DNA of 64,000 nt from Goodfellowiella coeruleoviolacea (GCF_024171785.1 NZ_JAMTCK010000003.1:186001-250000), one strand, 5' to 3'; shown: positions 44,278 to 53,197, numbered from the stretch's first letter. Program-made: numbers and translations. Notes: generated by a model not told the origin, from the letters alone.

Positions 44278-44577
44278 GTGTCAACCGTGCTGTTCGTGGT
44301 CGGCTACACGGTGATGCACTTCGTGTTCGCCGTGCTGCTCTACACCGGGTTCACCGCGTTTCTGGACTGGCTCGGGACACGGGCGCGCGGTGTGAGCGGC
44401 CAGCGGAATGTCGAGCGCCCGACCGTGCAGAGGCAGCCGCGACGGCTGATCGCGCCTGGTCAGACCCACTCATCCTGCCCGTGGTGCGGTCGGCACGCGG
44501 GGTGGAGTGGGCCGCTGCACCCCGCGCCCGCCCATCCCTTCACCGCGATGCTGCGTTGCCTGGAGCAGGCGGCGTGA
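44278..44577 (+). CDS. Small membrane protein with CxxC motif
   Basis: A 99-residue protein from the GTG at 44278 (AGGGAG six bases upstream); an ATG at 44272 is possible. Residues 1-30 form one membrane helix (VLFVVGYTVMHFVFAVLLYTGF), followed by a basic stretch and a cytoplasmic tail with CPWCGRHAGW. I do not recognise a family. The stop overlaps the next ATG (TGATG). It is the first of four very small genes facing away from the Scr1/DUF397 pair. Confidence 0.6.
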   Translation: MSTVLFVVGYTVMHFVFAVLLYTGFTAFLDWLGTRARGVSGQRNVERPTVQRQPRRLIAPGQTHSSCPWCGRHAGWSGPLHPAPAHPFTAMLRCLEQAA

Positions 44578-44762
44578 TGCGGTGGCGACGCGGGTATCGG
44601 TGCTACGACGACGCCTACAAGGCGCAGCTCCGCTGGTTGGGTTCGTGGCGCGGCCAGTTGGCGGAGCGCTTCGGTTGGGTTCGGGAACCGCGCTGGTGTT
44701 GGTGCGGCCACTGGCACCTGGACCTGCTGCGGCTGCTGGTCCGGCGTGGACGGAGCCGGTGA
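44577..44762 (+). CDS. 61-residue basic protein with CWC motif
   Basis: MRWRRGYRCYDDAYKAQLRW and EPRWCWCGHWHLDLLRLLVRRG are its main features: very rich in Trp and Arg, with Cys and His that could bind zinc. The start overlaps the preceding stop and its stop overlaps the next start (TGATG both times), so the three genes are translationally coupled. No family recognised. Confidence 0.55.
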   Translation: MRWRRGYRCYDDAYKAQLRWLGSWRGQLAERFGWVREPRWCWCGHWHLDLLRLLVRRGRSR

Positions 44763-44995
44763 TGACCGTGCCGGCCGAGGTGAGGACGTTCCGGTGGATG
44801 CCGCTGGACCACCAGCGGCACGCGATTCCTGGCGACACGCTCGCCCGCGACACCCCCGTCACCACGTTGTGCGGTCACGTCACCGTCATGCCCGACCACG
44901 AGCCGACCAAGGGGGAATGGCTGTGGTGGACCTGCGCCGCATGCTACGAGAAGGCCAAGGGCTACCAACACGTCGCGCTGACGTCGCCGAGGTGA
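44762..44995 (+). CDS. Small zinc-finger-like protein
   Basis: A 77-residue protein with a possible zinc knuckle: LCGHVTVMPDH, then WWTCAACYEKAKGY. Similar short zinc-ribbon proteins are common near Scr1/DUF397 genes in Pseudonocardiales, as I remember. It starts inside the stop of the preceding gene. Function unknown. Confidence 0.6.
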   Translation: MTVPAEVRTFRWMPLDHQRHAIPGDTLARDTPVTTLCGHVTVMPDHEPTKGEWLWWTCAACYEKAKGYQHVALTSPR

Positions 44996-45028
44996 GCAGC
45001 CGAACCACGCCGGGCAAAGGACTGCCAG

Positions 45029-45301
45029 ATGAACCAACCGTCCACATCGGACGAGGGGCACGTGTGGTTCCTGGACGCACGTGGGGGCAGGGCGCACGCG
45101 GTGCCCGCCGCTCAGGCCGGCGGTGACAGCCAGGGCTATCTCGACGCGGTCTGCACCAGGGTGCTCACCACCGCCAACTCGACCAGGCTCGACAGCACCG
45201 AGGGTGTTACCCGCTGTCCGCTCTGTCTGTCCAGTGTGGACGAGAAAGTGGGTGAACGGGCCAGCTGGGCGTGGTGGCCGGCCGGCCCGTCCTCCGGGTG
45301 A
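45029..45301 (+). CDS. Small hypothetical protein with CxxC
   Basis: A 90-residue protein with AAAGGA upstream of the ATG. A hydrophilic sequence with one CPLC motif near the C-terminus (GVTRCPLCLSSVDEK) and Cys42. It follows the zinc-finger-like gene by 33 bases and ends one base before the convergent hydrolase stop. Fourth member of the small-gene cluster; function unknown. Confidence 0.55.
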   Translation: MNQPSTSDEGHVWFLDARGGRAHAVPAAQAGGDSQGYLDAVCTRVLTTANSTRLDSTEGVTRCPLCLSSVDEKVGERASWAWWPAGPSSG

Positions 45302-45302
45302 C

Positions 45303-46160
45303 TCAGTTACCGGCGGGGGCCAGGCCGGCCAGGATGGCGGCGGTCTCGGCCGGGTGGAGCTGGAACCGGACGTGGCTGCTGTCCACGGAGTGCACGTCGA
45401 ACGGGTTGTCCGGGGTCAGCGCGTCGGCCTCCTTGATGAACCGGTCCTGCAGCGCGAGCGGGATGGAGGTGTCGCCGGTGAGCCGGATGTAGCTGCGCGG
45501 AATCCGGCCCCAGGTGTCGGCCCGGCCCTGGTGGTCCTCGCCCGCGCTGAGGATCTCGTCGGGCTCCAGCAGGTTCAGGTAGGTGCGGAACTCGGTGTCG
45601 GTGCCGTCGGCCAGCATCGCGGTCTTCAACGCGGCGAGCAGTTCCGGGTCGGCGGTGCGCCAGTTCATCCGGAGCGCGCCCAGTTCGGCGGGGTTGCCGA
45701 CGAGCACGCCGGCGGTGTGGGCCAGCGCGCTGGTCGCGTACTCCGGGGTCTGCATGTACTCGCCGACCGTCAGGTCCACGCAGCACCACGCCGAGATGTA
45801 GACCAGCCGGTCGACCAACTCCGGCGCGGTGTTGGCGACCTGGGTGATGACCAGGCCACCCCGGCTGTGCCCGACCAGCACGACCGGGCCGTGCTCGCGG
45901 ACCCGGCGCAGGGTGTCGATGACGTGCTCGACCCCGGCCTCCAGGGTGAGCCCGGCCAGCGGCGACGGGGTGGTGGCCAGCTCGGCCGGGTCCTGCGGCG
46001 CCTGGTAGGCGGCGGGGAAGTGGGCGCCGGCGCCGTGGCCGGGCAGGTCCACGGCCAGGGAGCGGTGGCCGAGCAGAGCCAACTCCCGCTGCAACGGCGC
46101 CCAGCCGAACGAGTTGGCGTTGGAGCCGTGCACGAGGACGAAGGTCGGGGTGGTGCTCAT
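45303..46160 (-). CDS. Alpha/beta hydrolase
   Basis: A 285-residue cytosolic alpha/beta hydrolase started at the ATG at 46160 (MSTTPTFVLVHGS). The oxyanion segment is VLVHGSNANSFGW, the nucleophile is Ser in VGHSRGGLV, and SSHVRFQLHP holds a late His. The overall pattern resembles plant hydroxynitrile lyase/esterase-like EstC enzymes. The start overlaps the stop of the MFS gene as ATGA, so the two are expressed together, perhaps to modify and export a small molecule. Confidence 0.85.
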   Translation of the reverse strand: MSTTPTFVLVHGSNANSFGWAPLQRELALLGHRSLAVDLPGHGAGAHFPAAYQAPQDPAELATTPSPLAGLTLEAGVEHVIDTLRRVREHGPVVLVGHSRGGLVITQVANTAPELVDRLVYISAWCCVDLTVGEYMQTPEYATSALAHTAGVLVGNPAELGALRMNWRTADPELLAALKTAMLADGTDTEFRTYLNLLEPDEILSAGEDHQGRADTWGRIPRSYIRLTGDTSIPLALQDRFIKEADALTPDNPFDVHSVDSSHVRFQLHPAETAAILAGLAPAGN

Positions 46161-47362
46161 GCGGGCATCCTCACATCCGCCGAGGTCCTGGCCTGCCAGC
46201 GGGTGAGCAGCAGGGCCACGGCGGCCAGGGCCACCCCGCACGTCCCGGCCACGGCGAAGCCCGCGGCCGGCCCGGTGTGGTCGACGATCGCGCCGATGAG
46301 CGGCGAGCCGATGGCCGTGCCCAGGGTCAGCGCCGAGGACTGCAGGCCCATGGCCATGCCGCGCACGGCGACCGGGGCGTACCGGGTCACCGCCTCGGAG
46401 GTGGCCGCGATCGCCGGGGCGCACATCAGGTTGGTGGGCATCAGCGCCAGGGCGTAGACCCACCAGTGGCCGCTGACCAGGGCGACCGGCACGAGCAGCA
46501 GGCCGAGCAGGCCCACCAGCACGGCGGGCGGCACGGCCCTGGGCTGGGCGCCGTAGAGGAACCCGCCGACCAGCGAGGCCAGGCACATGCAGATGACCAC
46601 CAGGCCGGTCCAGTCCACGTCGCCGGCCTCACGCAGCGCGGCCACGGTGGCCACCTCGGTGCCGGTCAGCACGAAGGTCGCGCCGACCGCGCTGACCAGG
46701 ACGGCGATCATGCCGCCGGACAGCCAGCCCAGCCGGCCGGTGGGCGTGTCGGCGGCCGGTGCCGGGTCGCCGAGTTCGTGCTCGCCCCGCAGTGGCGGGT
46801 TGACCACGAAGAGCACCAGGCCGACCAGGGCCAGCGACCCGCCGATGCCCAGCAGTGCGGCCGTGCTGGACAGCTGGGTCACCACCAGCACGCCCAGGGC
46901 GGGACCGGCCATGTAGGACACCTCAACGCCCATGGAGTCCATGGAGAACGCGGTGCGCCGGTCGGTGGCGGGCACCAGGCCGGCCAGGCCCTGCCGGCCG
47001 ATGGAGTTGACGGGCAGGGTGACCAGGCCCCCGAAGAAGGCGACGGCCAGCAGGACCGGGTACGGCAGCAGCGGGCCGGCCAGCCAGAACGCGGTCTCGC
47101 CGACCAGGGTGATCAGCAGCAGCCGGCGCAGCCCGTGCCGGTCGGCGAGTCGGCCGAGCAGCGGCGCGCCCACGGCGATGCCCAGCGTGGACAGCGCTCC
47201 CACCAGGCCGGCCTCGGCGTACCCGCGGTCCAGCGTGAGCACCACGTGCAGGGTGAGGGTGATGCCGGACGCGGCCATGGGTATCCGCGCGAACAGCATG
47301 AGCAGGGTGAACGACCGGACACCGGGCAGCGCGAGAACCCGGAGGTAGGGGGCGAGGGTCAC
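46157..47362 (-). CDS. MFS transporter
   Basis: A 401-residue protein with 12 hydrophobic segments. The MFS motif between helices 2 and 3 is visible as GRLADRHGLRRLLL, and helix 5 begins DSMGVEVSYMAGPALGVL. It is probably a drug/metabolite exporter. It starts at GTG with AGGTGA upstream and is divergent from furA across a 109-base region that also holds the Fur box, so peroxide or iron control is possible but not shown. Confidence 0.9.
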   Translation of the reverse strand: MTLAPYLRVLALPGVRSFTLLMLFARIPMAASGITLTLHVVLTLDRGYAEAGLVGALSTLGIAVGAPLLGRLADRHGLRRLLLITLVGETAFWLAGPLLPYPVLLAVAFFGGLVTLPVNSIGRQGLAGLVPATDRRTAFSMDSMGVEVSYMAGPALGVLVVTQLSSTAALLGIGGSLALVGLVLFVVNPPLRGEHELGDPAPAADTPTGRLGWLSGGMIAVLVSAVGATFVLTGTEVATVAALREAGDVDWTGLVVICMCLASLVGGFLYGAQPRAVPPAVLVGLLGLLLVPVALVSGHWWVYALALMPTNLMCAPAIAATSEAVTRYAPVAVRGMAMGLQSSALTLGTAIGSPLIGAIVDHTGPAAGFAVAGTCGVALAAVALLLTRWQARTSADVRMPA

Positions 47363-47433
47363 GGTCGAATGTCACCTGACCGGGTGGACTGGCGCAAGGA
47401 GTTTTCCTGGTTAAAACTTAACTTCTCGTTTTC

Positions 47434-47451
47434 TTGACTAACTCCAGAAAA
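47434..47451 (+). promoter_or_regulatory. FurA box and furA promoter
   Basis: TTGACTAACTCCAGAAAA lies 20 bases before the furA ATG. As I recall, it closely resembles the AT-rich element before mycobacterial furA-katG (TTGACT, ATTCCAGAAAA). TTGACT may serve as -35, with ATAGGT as a -10 16 bases on. A second symmetric GTTAA-N3-TTAAC lies at 47410-47422. Autorepression by FurA is likely. Confidence 0.7.
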
Positions 47452-47471
47452 CACCATAGGTTGGTGGAGCC

Positions 47472-47954
47472 ATGACCCACAGGACAGGCCTCGACTCCGA
47501 GGGAGCACGCCAGCGGCTGAAGCGGGCCGGGTTGCGGGTGACCGCACCTCGGTTGGCCGTGCTGGAGTGGCTCTCCGCCCATCCGCACGCCACCGCCGAA
47601 CAGGTGTCGGCCGGCGTGCGGACGCGGTTGGGCACGGTGTCCACCCAGGCCGTCTATGACGTGCTCAACGCGTGTACCAGGGTCCACTTAGTCCGGCGGA
47701 TCGAGCCGGCCGGTCATCCGGCCCGGTACGAGACCCGGACCGGGGACAACCACCACCACCTGGTGTGCCGGACGTGCGGCCGGACCGAGGACGTCGACTG
47801 CGTGCGCGGTGCCCCACCGTGCCTGGAGCCGTCCCACACCGCGGGGTTCGCCATCGACGAGGCAGAGGTGCTGTTCTGGGGGCTGTGCGCGGACTGCCTG
47901 GCCGCCATCGAAGCAGGTGTCGGCACAGACCACGAAGAGGAGAAGCAAGCGTGA
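47472..47954 (+). CDS. Fur-family peroxide/iron regulator (FurA/CatR-like)
   Basis: A 160-residue Fur-family repressor. The winged helix reads [20 protein letters not shown] and [21 protein letters not shown]. The metal sites include [19 protein letters not shown] (CxxC structural zinc) and a second LCADC pair near the C-terminus. It is coupled to the catalase gene by a GTGA overlap, so its job is most likely peroxide sensing and control of catalase, as in FurA-KatG and CatR-CatA systems. Confidence 0.92.
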   Translation: MTHRTGLDSEGARQRLKRAGLRVTAPRLAVLEWLSAHPHATAEQVSAGVRTRLGTVSTQAVYDVLNACTRVHLVRRIEPAGHPARYETRTGDNHHHLVCRTCGRTEDVDCVRGAPPCLEPSHTAGFAIDEAEVLFWGLCADCLAAIEAGVGTDHEEEKQA

Positions 47955-49399
47955 CCGAACCGCGGCACACCACGAACAACGTGGGCACCCCGGTCGCCAG
48001 CGACGACCACTCGCTGACGCTGGGTCCGAATGGTCCGATCCTGCTGCAGGACCACTACCTGATCGAGAAGAACGCTCACTTCAACCGCGAGCGGGTGCCC
48101 GAGCGTGTGGTGCACGCCAAGGGCGGTGGCGCGTTCGGTTTCCTGGAGATCACCGAGGACATCAGCCAGTTCACCAAGGCCGCGCTGTTCCAGCCCGGCA
48201 CGAAGACCGAGGCGCTGGTGCGCTTCTCCACGGTCGCCGGTGAGCTGGGTTCTCCGGACACCTGGCGCGACCCGCGTGGCTTCGCCCTGAAGTTCTACAC
48301 CACCGAGGGCAACTACGACATCGTCGGCAACAACACGCCGGTGTTCTTCATCCGGGACCCCATCAAGTTCCCGGACTTCATCCACTCGCAGAAGCGCCGC
48401 GCCGACAACCACCTGCGCGACCACAACATGCAGTGGGACTTCTGGACCCTGCAGCCGGAGTCCGCGCACCAGGTGACCTGGGTGATGGGTGACCGGGGGC
48501 TGCCCCGCACCTGGCGGCACCAGGACGGCTTCGGCTCGCACACCTTCCTGTGGGAGAACGCGGGCGGCGAGAAGTTCTGGATCAAGTACCACTTCAAGAC
48601 CGACCAGGGCATCGAGTTCCTGACCCAGGCCGACGCCGACGTGCTGGCCGGCCAGGACTCGGACTACCACATCCGCGACCTGTTCAACGCGATCAAGTCC
48701 GGTGACGCCCCGAGCTGGACGCTCTACGTCCAGGTCATGCCCTACGAGGACGCGGCCGACTACCGGTTCAACCCGTTCGACCTGACCAAGGTGTGGCCGC
48801 ACGCCGACTACCCGCGGATCAAGGTCGGCCGGCTGGTGCTGAACCGCAACCCGGAGAACTACTTCGCGCAGATCGAGCAGGCCTCGTTCGAGCCGTCGAA
48901 CTTCGTGCCGGGCATCGGTCCGTCGCCGGACAAGATGCTGCTCGGCCGGATGTTCTCCTACCCGGACGCGCACCGCTACCGCATCGGCGCCAACTACGCG
49001 CAGCTGCCGGTGAACGCGCCCAAGATCCCGGTGAACAGCTACTCCCGGGACGGCCAGATGCGCTTCAACAACCCGGGCGACCCGGTGTACGCGCCCAACT
49101 CCTACGGCGGCCCGCACGCCAACCCGGCCCTGGCCGGCGAGACGCACGCCGCCTACGGCGCGACCGACGAGATCGTGCGCTCGGCCTACCGGCTGCACGC
49201 CGAGGACGACGACTTCGGTCAGCCGGGCACCCTGGTGCGCAAGGTCATGGACGACGCGGCGCGCGACCGCCTGGTCAGCAACGTCGTCGGCCACCTGCGC
49301 AACGGTGTGACCCAGCCGGTGCTGGAGCGCGCCTTCGAGTACTGGCGCAACATCGACAAGCAGGTCGGCGACCGGATCGCGGACGCCTTCAAGAAGTGA
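47951..49399 (+). CDS. katA: Monofunctional haem catalase
   Basis: A 482-residue small-subunit catalase that dismutates hydrogen peroxide. The catalytic His is in [12 protein letters not shown], the Asn in [16 protein letters not shown], and the haem-ligand Tyr in [21 protein letters not shown] precedes the GTG, which overlaps the furA stop. The length fits clade 3 catalases. The gene is followed by a very strong terminator. Expression is presumably induced by peroxide through the upstream regulator. Confidence 0.97.
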   Translation: MTEPRHTTNNVGTPVASDDHSLTLGPNGPILLQDHYLIEKNAHFNRERVPERVVHAKGGGAFGFLEITEDISQFTKAALFQPGTKTEALVRFSTVAGELGSPDTWRDPRGFALKFYTTEGNYDIVGNNTPVFFIRDPIKFPDFIHSQKRRADNHLRDHNMQWDFWTLQPESAHQVTWVMGDRGLPRTWRHQDGFGSHTFLWENAGGEKFWIKYHFKTDQGIEFLTQADADVLAGQDSDYHIRDLFNAIKSGDAPSWTLYVQVMPYEDAADYRFNPFDLTKVWPHADYPRIKVGRLVLNRNPENYFAQIEQASFEPSNFVPGIGPSPDKMLLGRMFSYPDAHRYRIGANYAQLPVNAPKIPVNSYSRDGQMRFNNPGDPVYAPNSYGGPHANPALAGETHAAYGATDEIVRSAYRLHAEDDDFGQPGTLVRKVMDDAARDRLVSNVVGHLRNGVTQPVLERAFEYWRNIDKQVGDRIADAFKK

Positions 49400-49470
49400 G
49401 TCCGTGCCCGATCCGGACAGTCCCTAGTGGACAGTCCAGGTAGGACACTACGTCGTCGAGTGCGACAACG

Positions 49471-49508
49471 CCGAGGCCCGGCGAGGTGAACTCCTCGCCG
49501 GGCCTCGG
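49471..49508 (+). terminator. Terminator of furA-katA
   Basis: CCGAGGCCCGGCGAGG (49471-49486) pairs perfectly with CCTCGCCGGGCCTCGG (49493-49508) around a six-base loop. This is the strongest perfect stem in the window, and it faces the convergent coiled-coil genes. Confidence 0.92.
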
Positions 49509-49535
49509 TCTGTTCGACGGTGGGGTGGGGGGGCC

Positions 49536-49919
49536 TCAGTCCCGCTTCGGCTGGTCACGCTCGACGAGCGTGGTCAGCAGCGCGGTGATCTGTGTCATGC
49601 CGGCGCCGAGTGTGGCGAATCCGTTGTCGACCTTGGTTTCCAGGGCGTCCAGCTTGGTCTCCAAGCTGGTGAGCCGCTTGCCGTGTTCAGCCAGTGTCTG
49701 GCCGTGCTCGACCTGTGTCTCGCGGAGCGCGTTCAGTGTCTTGGTGTGTGCGATCAGGCGGTCGCGCACGTCCGCGACGTCTTCGTGGGCGCCGGAGGCC
49801 AGTGTTCGGGCGGCTGCCACGTCGCTCTTGGTGACCACCGCTTCCCGGAGGTCGTGCCTGACCTGCCGCATCTGCTCCTCGAGGAGGGTGACTCGCCGCG
49901 CGAGGTCGTCGTGCTCCAT
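49536..49919 (-). CDS. Coiled-coil protein (paralogue 1)
   Basis: A 127-residue protein that is almost entirely predicted coiled coil: DLARRVTLLEEQMRQVRHDL, AHEDVADVRDRLIAHTKTLN, then heptads with GKRLTSLETKLDALETKVDNG. It lacks membrane or catalytic motifs. It is a duplicate of the gene at 49926 (shared HEDVADVRDRLIAHTKTLNALRE), separated by six bases. I do not recognise a family; similar short coiled-coil proteins occur widely in actinomycetes without known roles. Confidence 0.7.
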   Translation of the reverse strand: MEHDDLARRVTLLEEQMRQVRHDLREAVVTKSDVAAARTLASGAHEDVADVRDRLIAHTKTLNALRETQVEHGQTLAEHGKRLTSLETKLDALETKVDNGFATLGAGMTQITALLTTLVERDQPKRD

Positions 49920-49925
49920 TGAGCC

Positions 49926-50357
49926 TCAGTCCTGTGCCTGGTCGCGCTCGATGATGGTGGTCAGTAGCGCGGTTATGTGTGCCACGCCGGTCTTGATCTC
50001 GCCCAGCACCTTGCCGTGTTCAGTCAGCATCCTGCCGTGCTCGGTCAGCATCCTGCTGTGCTCGGTCAGCATCCTGCTGTGCTCGGCCAGCACCTTGCCG
50101 TGTTCGGCCAGTGTCTGGCCGTGCTCGACCTGTGTCTCGCGGAGCGCGTTCAGTGTCTTGGTGTGCGCGATCAGGCGGTCGCGCACGTCCGCGACGTCTT
50201 CGTGGGCGCCGGCCGCCAGGACCCGGGCGTTCCAGGCGTCGGCCTTGGCCGTGGCCACGTCGCTCTGGGCGACGACCACTTCCCGGAGGTCGTGTCTGAT
50301 CTGCTTCACCTGCTCCTCCAGGAGGGTGACTCGCTGCGCGAGGTCCCCGTTCTCCAT
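49926..50357 (-). CDS. Coiled-coil protein with heptad array (paralogue 2)
   Basis: A 143-residue paralogue from the ATG at 50357. Residues 78-119 form near-perfect seven-residue repeats (LAEHGKV, LAEHSRM, LTEHSRM, LTEHGRM, LTEHGKV), each encoded by a 21-bp unit. N- and C-termini match the shorter paralogue (RVTLLEEQVKQIRHDLRE; HITALLTTIIERDQ). The array would give a rigid trimeric or dimeric coil. It is divergent from the ABC/Pip operon. Confidence 0.7.
   Translation of the reverse strand: MENGDLAQRVTLLEEQVKQIRHDLREVVVAQSDVATAKADAWNARVLAAGAHEDVADVRDRLIAHTKTLNALRETQVEHGQTLAEHGKVLAEHSRMLTEHSRMLTEHGRMLTEHGKVLGEIKTGVAHITALLTTIIERDQAQD
49995..50120. repeat. 21-bp tandem units encoding heptads
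   Basis: Six head-to-tail 21-bp units begin near 49995; those at 50037-50057 and 50058-50078 (gtgctcggtcagcatcctgct) are identical and flanking copies differ at several bases. Seven codons per unit keep both the frame and the coiled-coil register. Confidence 0.9.
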
Positions 50358-50517
50358 GGAGTGAAGGCTACCCACGTGCGGTGGGTGCATCACCCCGCAC
50401 GATCGGGTGGACCTGTCGCCACCCGCCGCACACCCGGGGGCGTCCCCGGTGGCAGGCGTGGGGTGGAGATCACATGCTCTCGGTTTGCGTGCCGTGCACG
50501 CGCGACGCAGTATTTGT

Positions 50518-50531
50518 ACTGACTGGTCAGT
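50518..50531. promoter_or_regulatory. Candidate TetR operator of the ABC/Pip operon
   Basis: ACTGACTGGTCAGT is a perfect palindrome of two ACTGAC half-sites around a 2-base centre, 16 bases before the first gene and its AAAGGAGG SD. It is the likely site for the TetR regulator that ends the operon. Confidence 0.65.
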
Positions 50532-50546
50532 TCAAAAGGAGGCACG

Positions 50547-51221
50547 GTGGACATCCACGCCAAAGGCGTCGGCGTGACCGGTTCCCACGGTCCGCTGCTG
50601 CAGCCGACCTCGCTGCGCGTGCGTTCCGGGCAGTTGGCCGTGGTCGCGGGGGAGCCGGGCACCGGGCACACCCCACTGGCCCTGGTGCTCGCCGGCCGGT
50701 TGCGGCCCAACACCGGGACGGTGTGGCTGGACGGCCGGGTGGACGCGGCGGCGCTGCGGCGTGGGGTGGCCCTGGTGGACGCGCCCGAGGTGAACGCGCC
50801 CGAGGAGGGCCTGAGCCTGGCCGACGTGGTGGCCGAGGAGCTGACCGTGGCCGGTGCCAGGGCCGGCCGGCGCGCGGTGCGCCAGTGGCTGGACGAGCAC
50901 GACGTGGACCAGCCCGGCTCGATCCGGTTCGCCGACGTGCCCGCGCGGACGCGCACCCGGCTGCTGGTGGAACTGGCCGCGGCCCGGCCCGGCGTGGGCG
51001 CGCTGCTGATCGACTCGCCCGACCGGCACGGGGACGACCCGCACCAGTGGTGGTCGCTGGCCGAGAGCTGGGCCGAACGCGGGTTCGCCGTGGTGGTGCT
51101 GTGCACGACCAGCTCCGCCCGGCTGCTCGGGGTGACCGCGGCCCGCCTCGGCGAGACCGACCAGCCCGACCCGCTGTCGCTGACCCTGCCCACCACCGCA
51201 GAGCTTGAGGAGTCCCGGTGA
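50547..51221 (+). CDS. Degenerate ABC ATPase of Pip transporter
   Basis: A 224-residue ABC-type protein started at GTG with AAAGGAGG upstream. The P-loop is GEPGTGHTPLA, where the catalytic Lys is replaced by His. The signature and Walker B segments are weak (ADVPARTRTRLLVELAAARPGVGALLIDSP). It keeps the ABC shape but probably hydrolyses ATP poorly or not at all. I recall the same GHT variant in homologues beside YhgE/Pip proteins, so it may be a family trait. Its stop overlaps the next start (GTGA). Confidence 0.75.
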   Translation: MDIHAKGVGVTGSHGPLLQPTSLRVRSGQLAVVAGEPGTGHTPLALVLAGRLRPNTGTVWLDGRVDAAALRRGVALVDAPEVNAPEEGLSLADVVAEELTVAGARAGRRAVRQWLDEHDVDQPGSIRFADVPARTRTRLLVELAAARPGVGALLIDSPDRHGDDPHQWWSLAESWAERGFAVVVLCTTSSARLLGVTAARLGETDQPDPLSLTLPTTAELEESR

Positions 51222-53197
51222 GCATCCTCCGGATCGCCGCCAACGAACTGCGCCGCATCACCGCCGGCCGGCTGCCCAAACTGGCGGTCGCCGCGCTCGT
51301 GCTGGTTCCCCTGCTGTACGGGTCGCTGTACGTGTACGCCAACTGGGACCCCTACGGCAGCCTGTCCAGCGTGCCCGCGGCCGTGGTCAACGAGGACGCC
51401 GGCGCGCAGGCCGAGGACGGTCAGCGGCTGGACGCGGGCAAGGACGTGGTGGCTGAGCTGCGCTCGTCCGACACGTTCGACTGGCACGAGGTGTCCGCGC
51501 AGGAGGCGGAGAGCGGGGTCCGCGACGGCCGGTTCACCTTCGCGATGACCATCCCGTCGGACTTCTCCTCGGCGCTGCTGTCCGCCAACGACTTCCAGCC
51601 CCGCCAGGGCACCCTGGTGCTGACCACCAACGACGCCAACAACTACCTCGGCAGCACCATCGCCGACCAGGCCGTCAAACAGGTGCGCAGCGCGCTGGCC
51701 AGCAGGGTCGGCGCGCAGGCCGCGGACAAGCTGCTGGTCGGCTTCTCCACCATCCACCAGAAGACCGCGGACGCCGCCCAGGGCGCCACCCAGCTCGCCG
51801 ACGGCGCGGCCAAGGCCAAGGACGGCACGGTCAGCCTGGCCGAGGGGCAGCAGCGCCTGCTCGACGGGGCGCAGCAGCTGGTCGACGGCACCGCGCAGGC
51901 GGCGAGCGGCGCCGGCCAGCTGTCCACCGGCCTGGCCACGCTGCGCGACAAGACCGCGAGCCTGCCCGACCAGGCCAGCCAGCTGGCCAAGGGCGCCAGC
52001 CAGGTCGCGGCCGGCAACGCCCAGCTCGCGCAGACCGGTGAGCAGGTCGCCGGCGCCAGCCAGCAGCTGGTGAACAACCTGGACAAGGTCAACGGCGAAC
52101 TGGCCGGCCGACTCCGGCAGGCCGGGCTGAGCGAGGACGACATCACCAAGGTGCTCCAGTCGCTGGGCCAGCTGCGCCAGCCCATCGACGACGCCAACGG
52201 CAAGGTGCAGTCCGTGGCCGGCCAGCTGCGCACCCTGGCCAACGGCGCCGGGCAGGTCTCCGACGGCGCGGCCAAGCTGGCCGCTGCCGCGCCGCAGCTG
52301 TCCAGCGCGGTCGACCAGGCCGCCGACGCCGCCGGCAAGCTCGCCTCGGGCACCGGCAAGCTGCACGACGGGGCGGTGACCCTGCGCGACGGGGAACGCA
52401 CCGCGGTCGGCGGCGCCACCGAGCTGCGCGACGGCGCGGCCAAGCTGGCCGACGGCAGCAGCAAGCTGGCCGAGGGCCTCAACCAGGGCGTGCAGGACAT
52501 CCCCAACCCGGACGACGCCACCAGGAAGGCCACGGCCGACACGATCGGCGACCCGGTGGCGGTCAAGGAGGTCGGCGAGGCCGACGCCGGACCGTACGGC
52601 GCCGGGCTGGCCCCGTTCTTCCTCGGCCTGGCCACCTGGATCGGCGCGTTCGTGCTGTTCCTGCTGGTGCGGCCGCTGTCGCGGCGGGCGCTGACCAACG
52701 GCGCGGCCGGCTGGCGGGTGGCCCTGGGCGGCTGGCTGCCCCCGGCACTGCTGGGCGTGGCCCAGGTGGTGGTGATGTACGCGGTGATCACGCTGGTGGT
52801 GGGCATCCACCCGGTCCACCCGCTGGGCACGCTCGGCCTGCTGCTGCTCACCTCGTTGACGTTCGTGGCGATCCTGCACGCGCTCAACGCGGCACTGGGC
52901 GCGGTCGGCAAGTTCCTCGGCCTGGTGATCCTGATCCTGCAGCTGATCAGCGCCGGCGGCACGTTCCCGTGGCAGACGCTGCCCGAGCCGCTGCACCCGC
53001 TGCACCAGGTGCTGCCCATGGGGTACGTGGTCGACGGGCTGCGGCACCTGATCTACGGTGGGGCGCTGACCAGCCTCGGCCAGGACGCGCTGGTGCTGGT
53101 CGCCTACCTGGTGGGCGCGCTGGCGCTGTCCACCGCCGCCGCCTACCGGCAGCGGGTGTGGACGCCGTCCCGGCTCAAGCCGGAGCTGGTGCTGTGA
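51218..53197 (+). CDS. YhgE/Pip-family ABC-2-like membrane protein
   Basis: A 659-residue protein with one N-terminal helix (about 24-46, LAVAALVLVPLLYGSLYVYA), a large extracellular domain and about five C-terminal helices. The N-terminal loop has the Pip signature WDPYGSLSSVPAAVVNEDAGA. The middle (about 190-430) is a long array of short amphipathic repeats of the form LADGAAKAKDG, LLDGAQQLVDG, seen in all YhgE proteins. The C-terminus matches ABC-2 exporters. It may move lipids or a peptide, or act as phage-receptor-like protein as in Lactococcus Pip. Confidence 0.88.
   Translation: MSILRIAANELRRITAGRLPKLAVAALVLVPLLYGSLYVYANWDPYGSLSSVPAAVVNEDAGAQAEDGQRLDAGKDVVAELRSSDTFDWHEVSAQEAESGVRDGRFTFAMTIPSDFSSALLSANDFQPRQGTLVLTTNDANNYLGSTIADQAVKQVRSALASRVGAQAADKLLVGFSTIHQKTADAAQGATQLADGAAKAKDGTVSLAEGQQRLLDGAQQLVDGTAQAASGAGQLSTGLATLRDKTASLPDQASQLAKGASQVAAGNAQLAQTGEQVAGASQQLVNNLDKVNGELAGRLRQAGLSEDDITKVLQSLGQLRQPIDDANGKVQSVAGQLRTLANGAGQVSDGAAKLAAAAPQLSSAVDQAADAAGKLASGTGKLHDGAVTLRDGERTAVGGATELRDGAAKLADGSSKLAEGLNQGVQDIPNPDDATRKATADTIGDPVAVKEVGEADAGPYGAGLAPFFLGLATWIGAFVLFLLVRPLSRRALTNGAAGWRVALGGWLPPALLGVAQVVVMYAVITLVVGIHPVHPLGTLGLLLLTSLTFVAILHALNAALGAVGKFLGLVILILQLISAGGTFPWQTLPEPLHPLHQVLPMGYVVDGLRHLIYGGALTSLGQDALVLVAYLVGALALSTAAAYRQRVWTPSRLKPELVL

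Noticed and set aside
50390-53047. 885-residue minus-strand frame
   Set aside because: Antisense to the ABC/Pip operon; composition is an artefact of the repeated Pip core.
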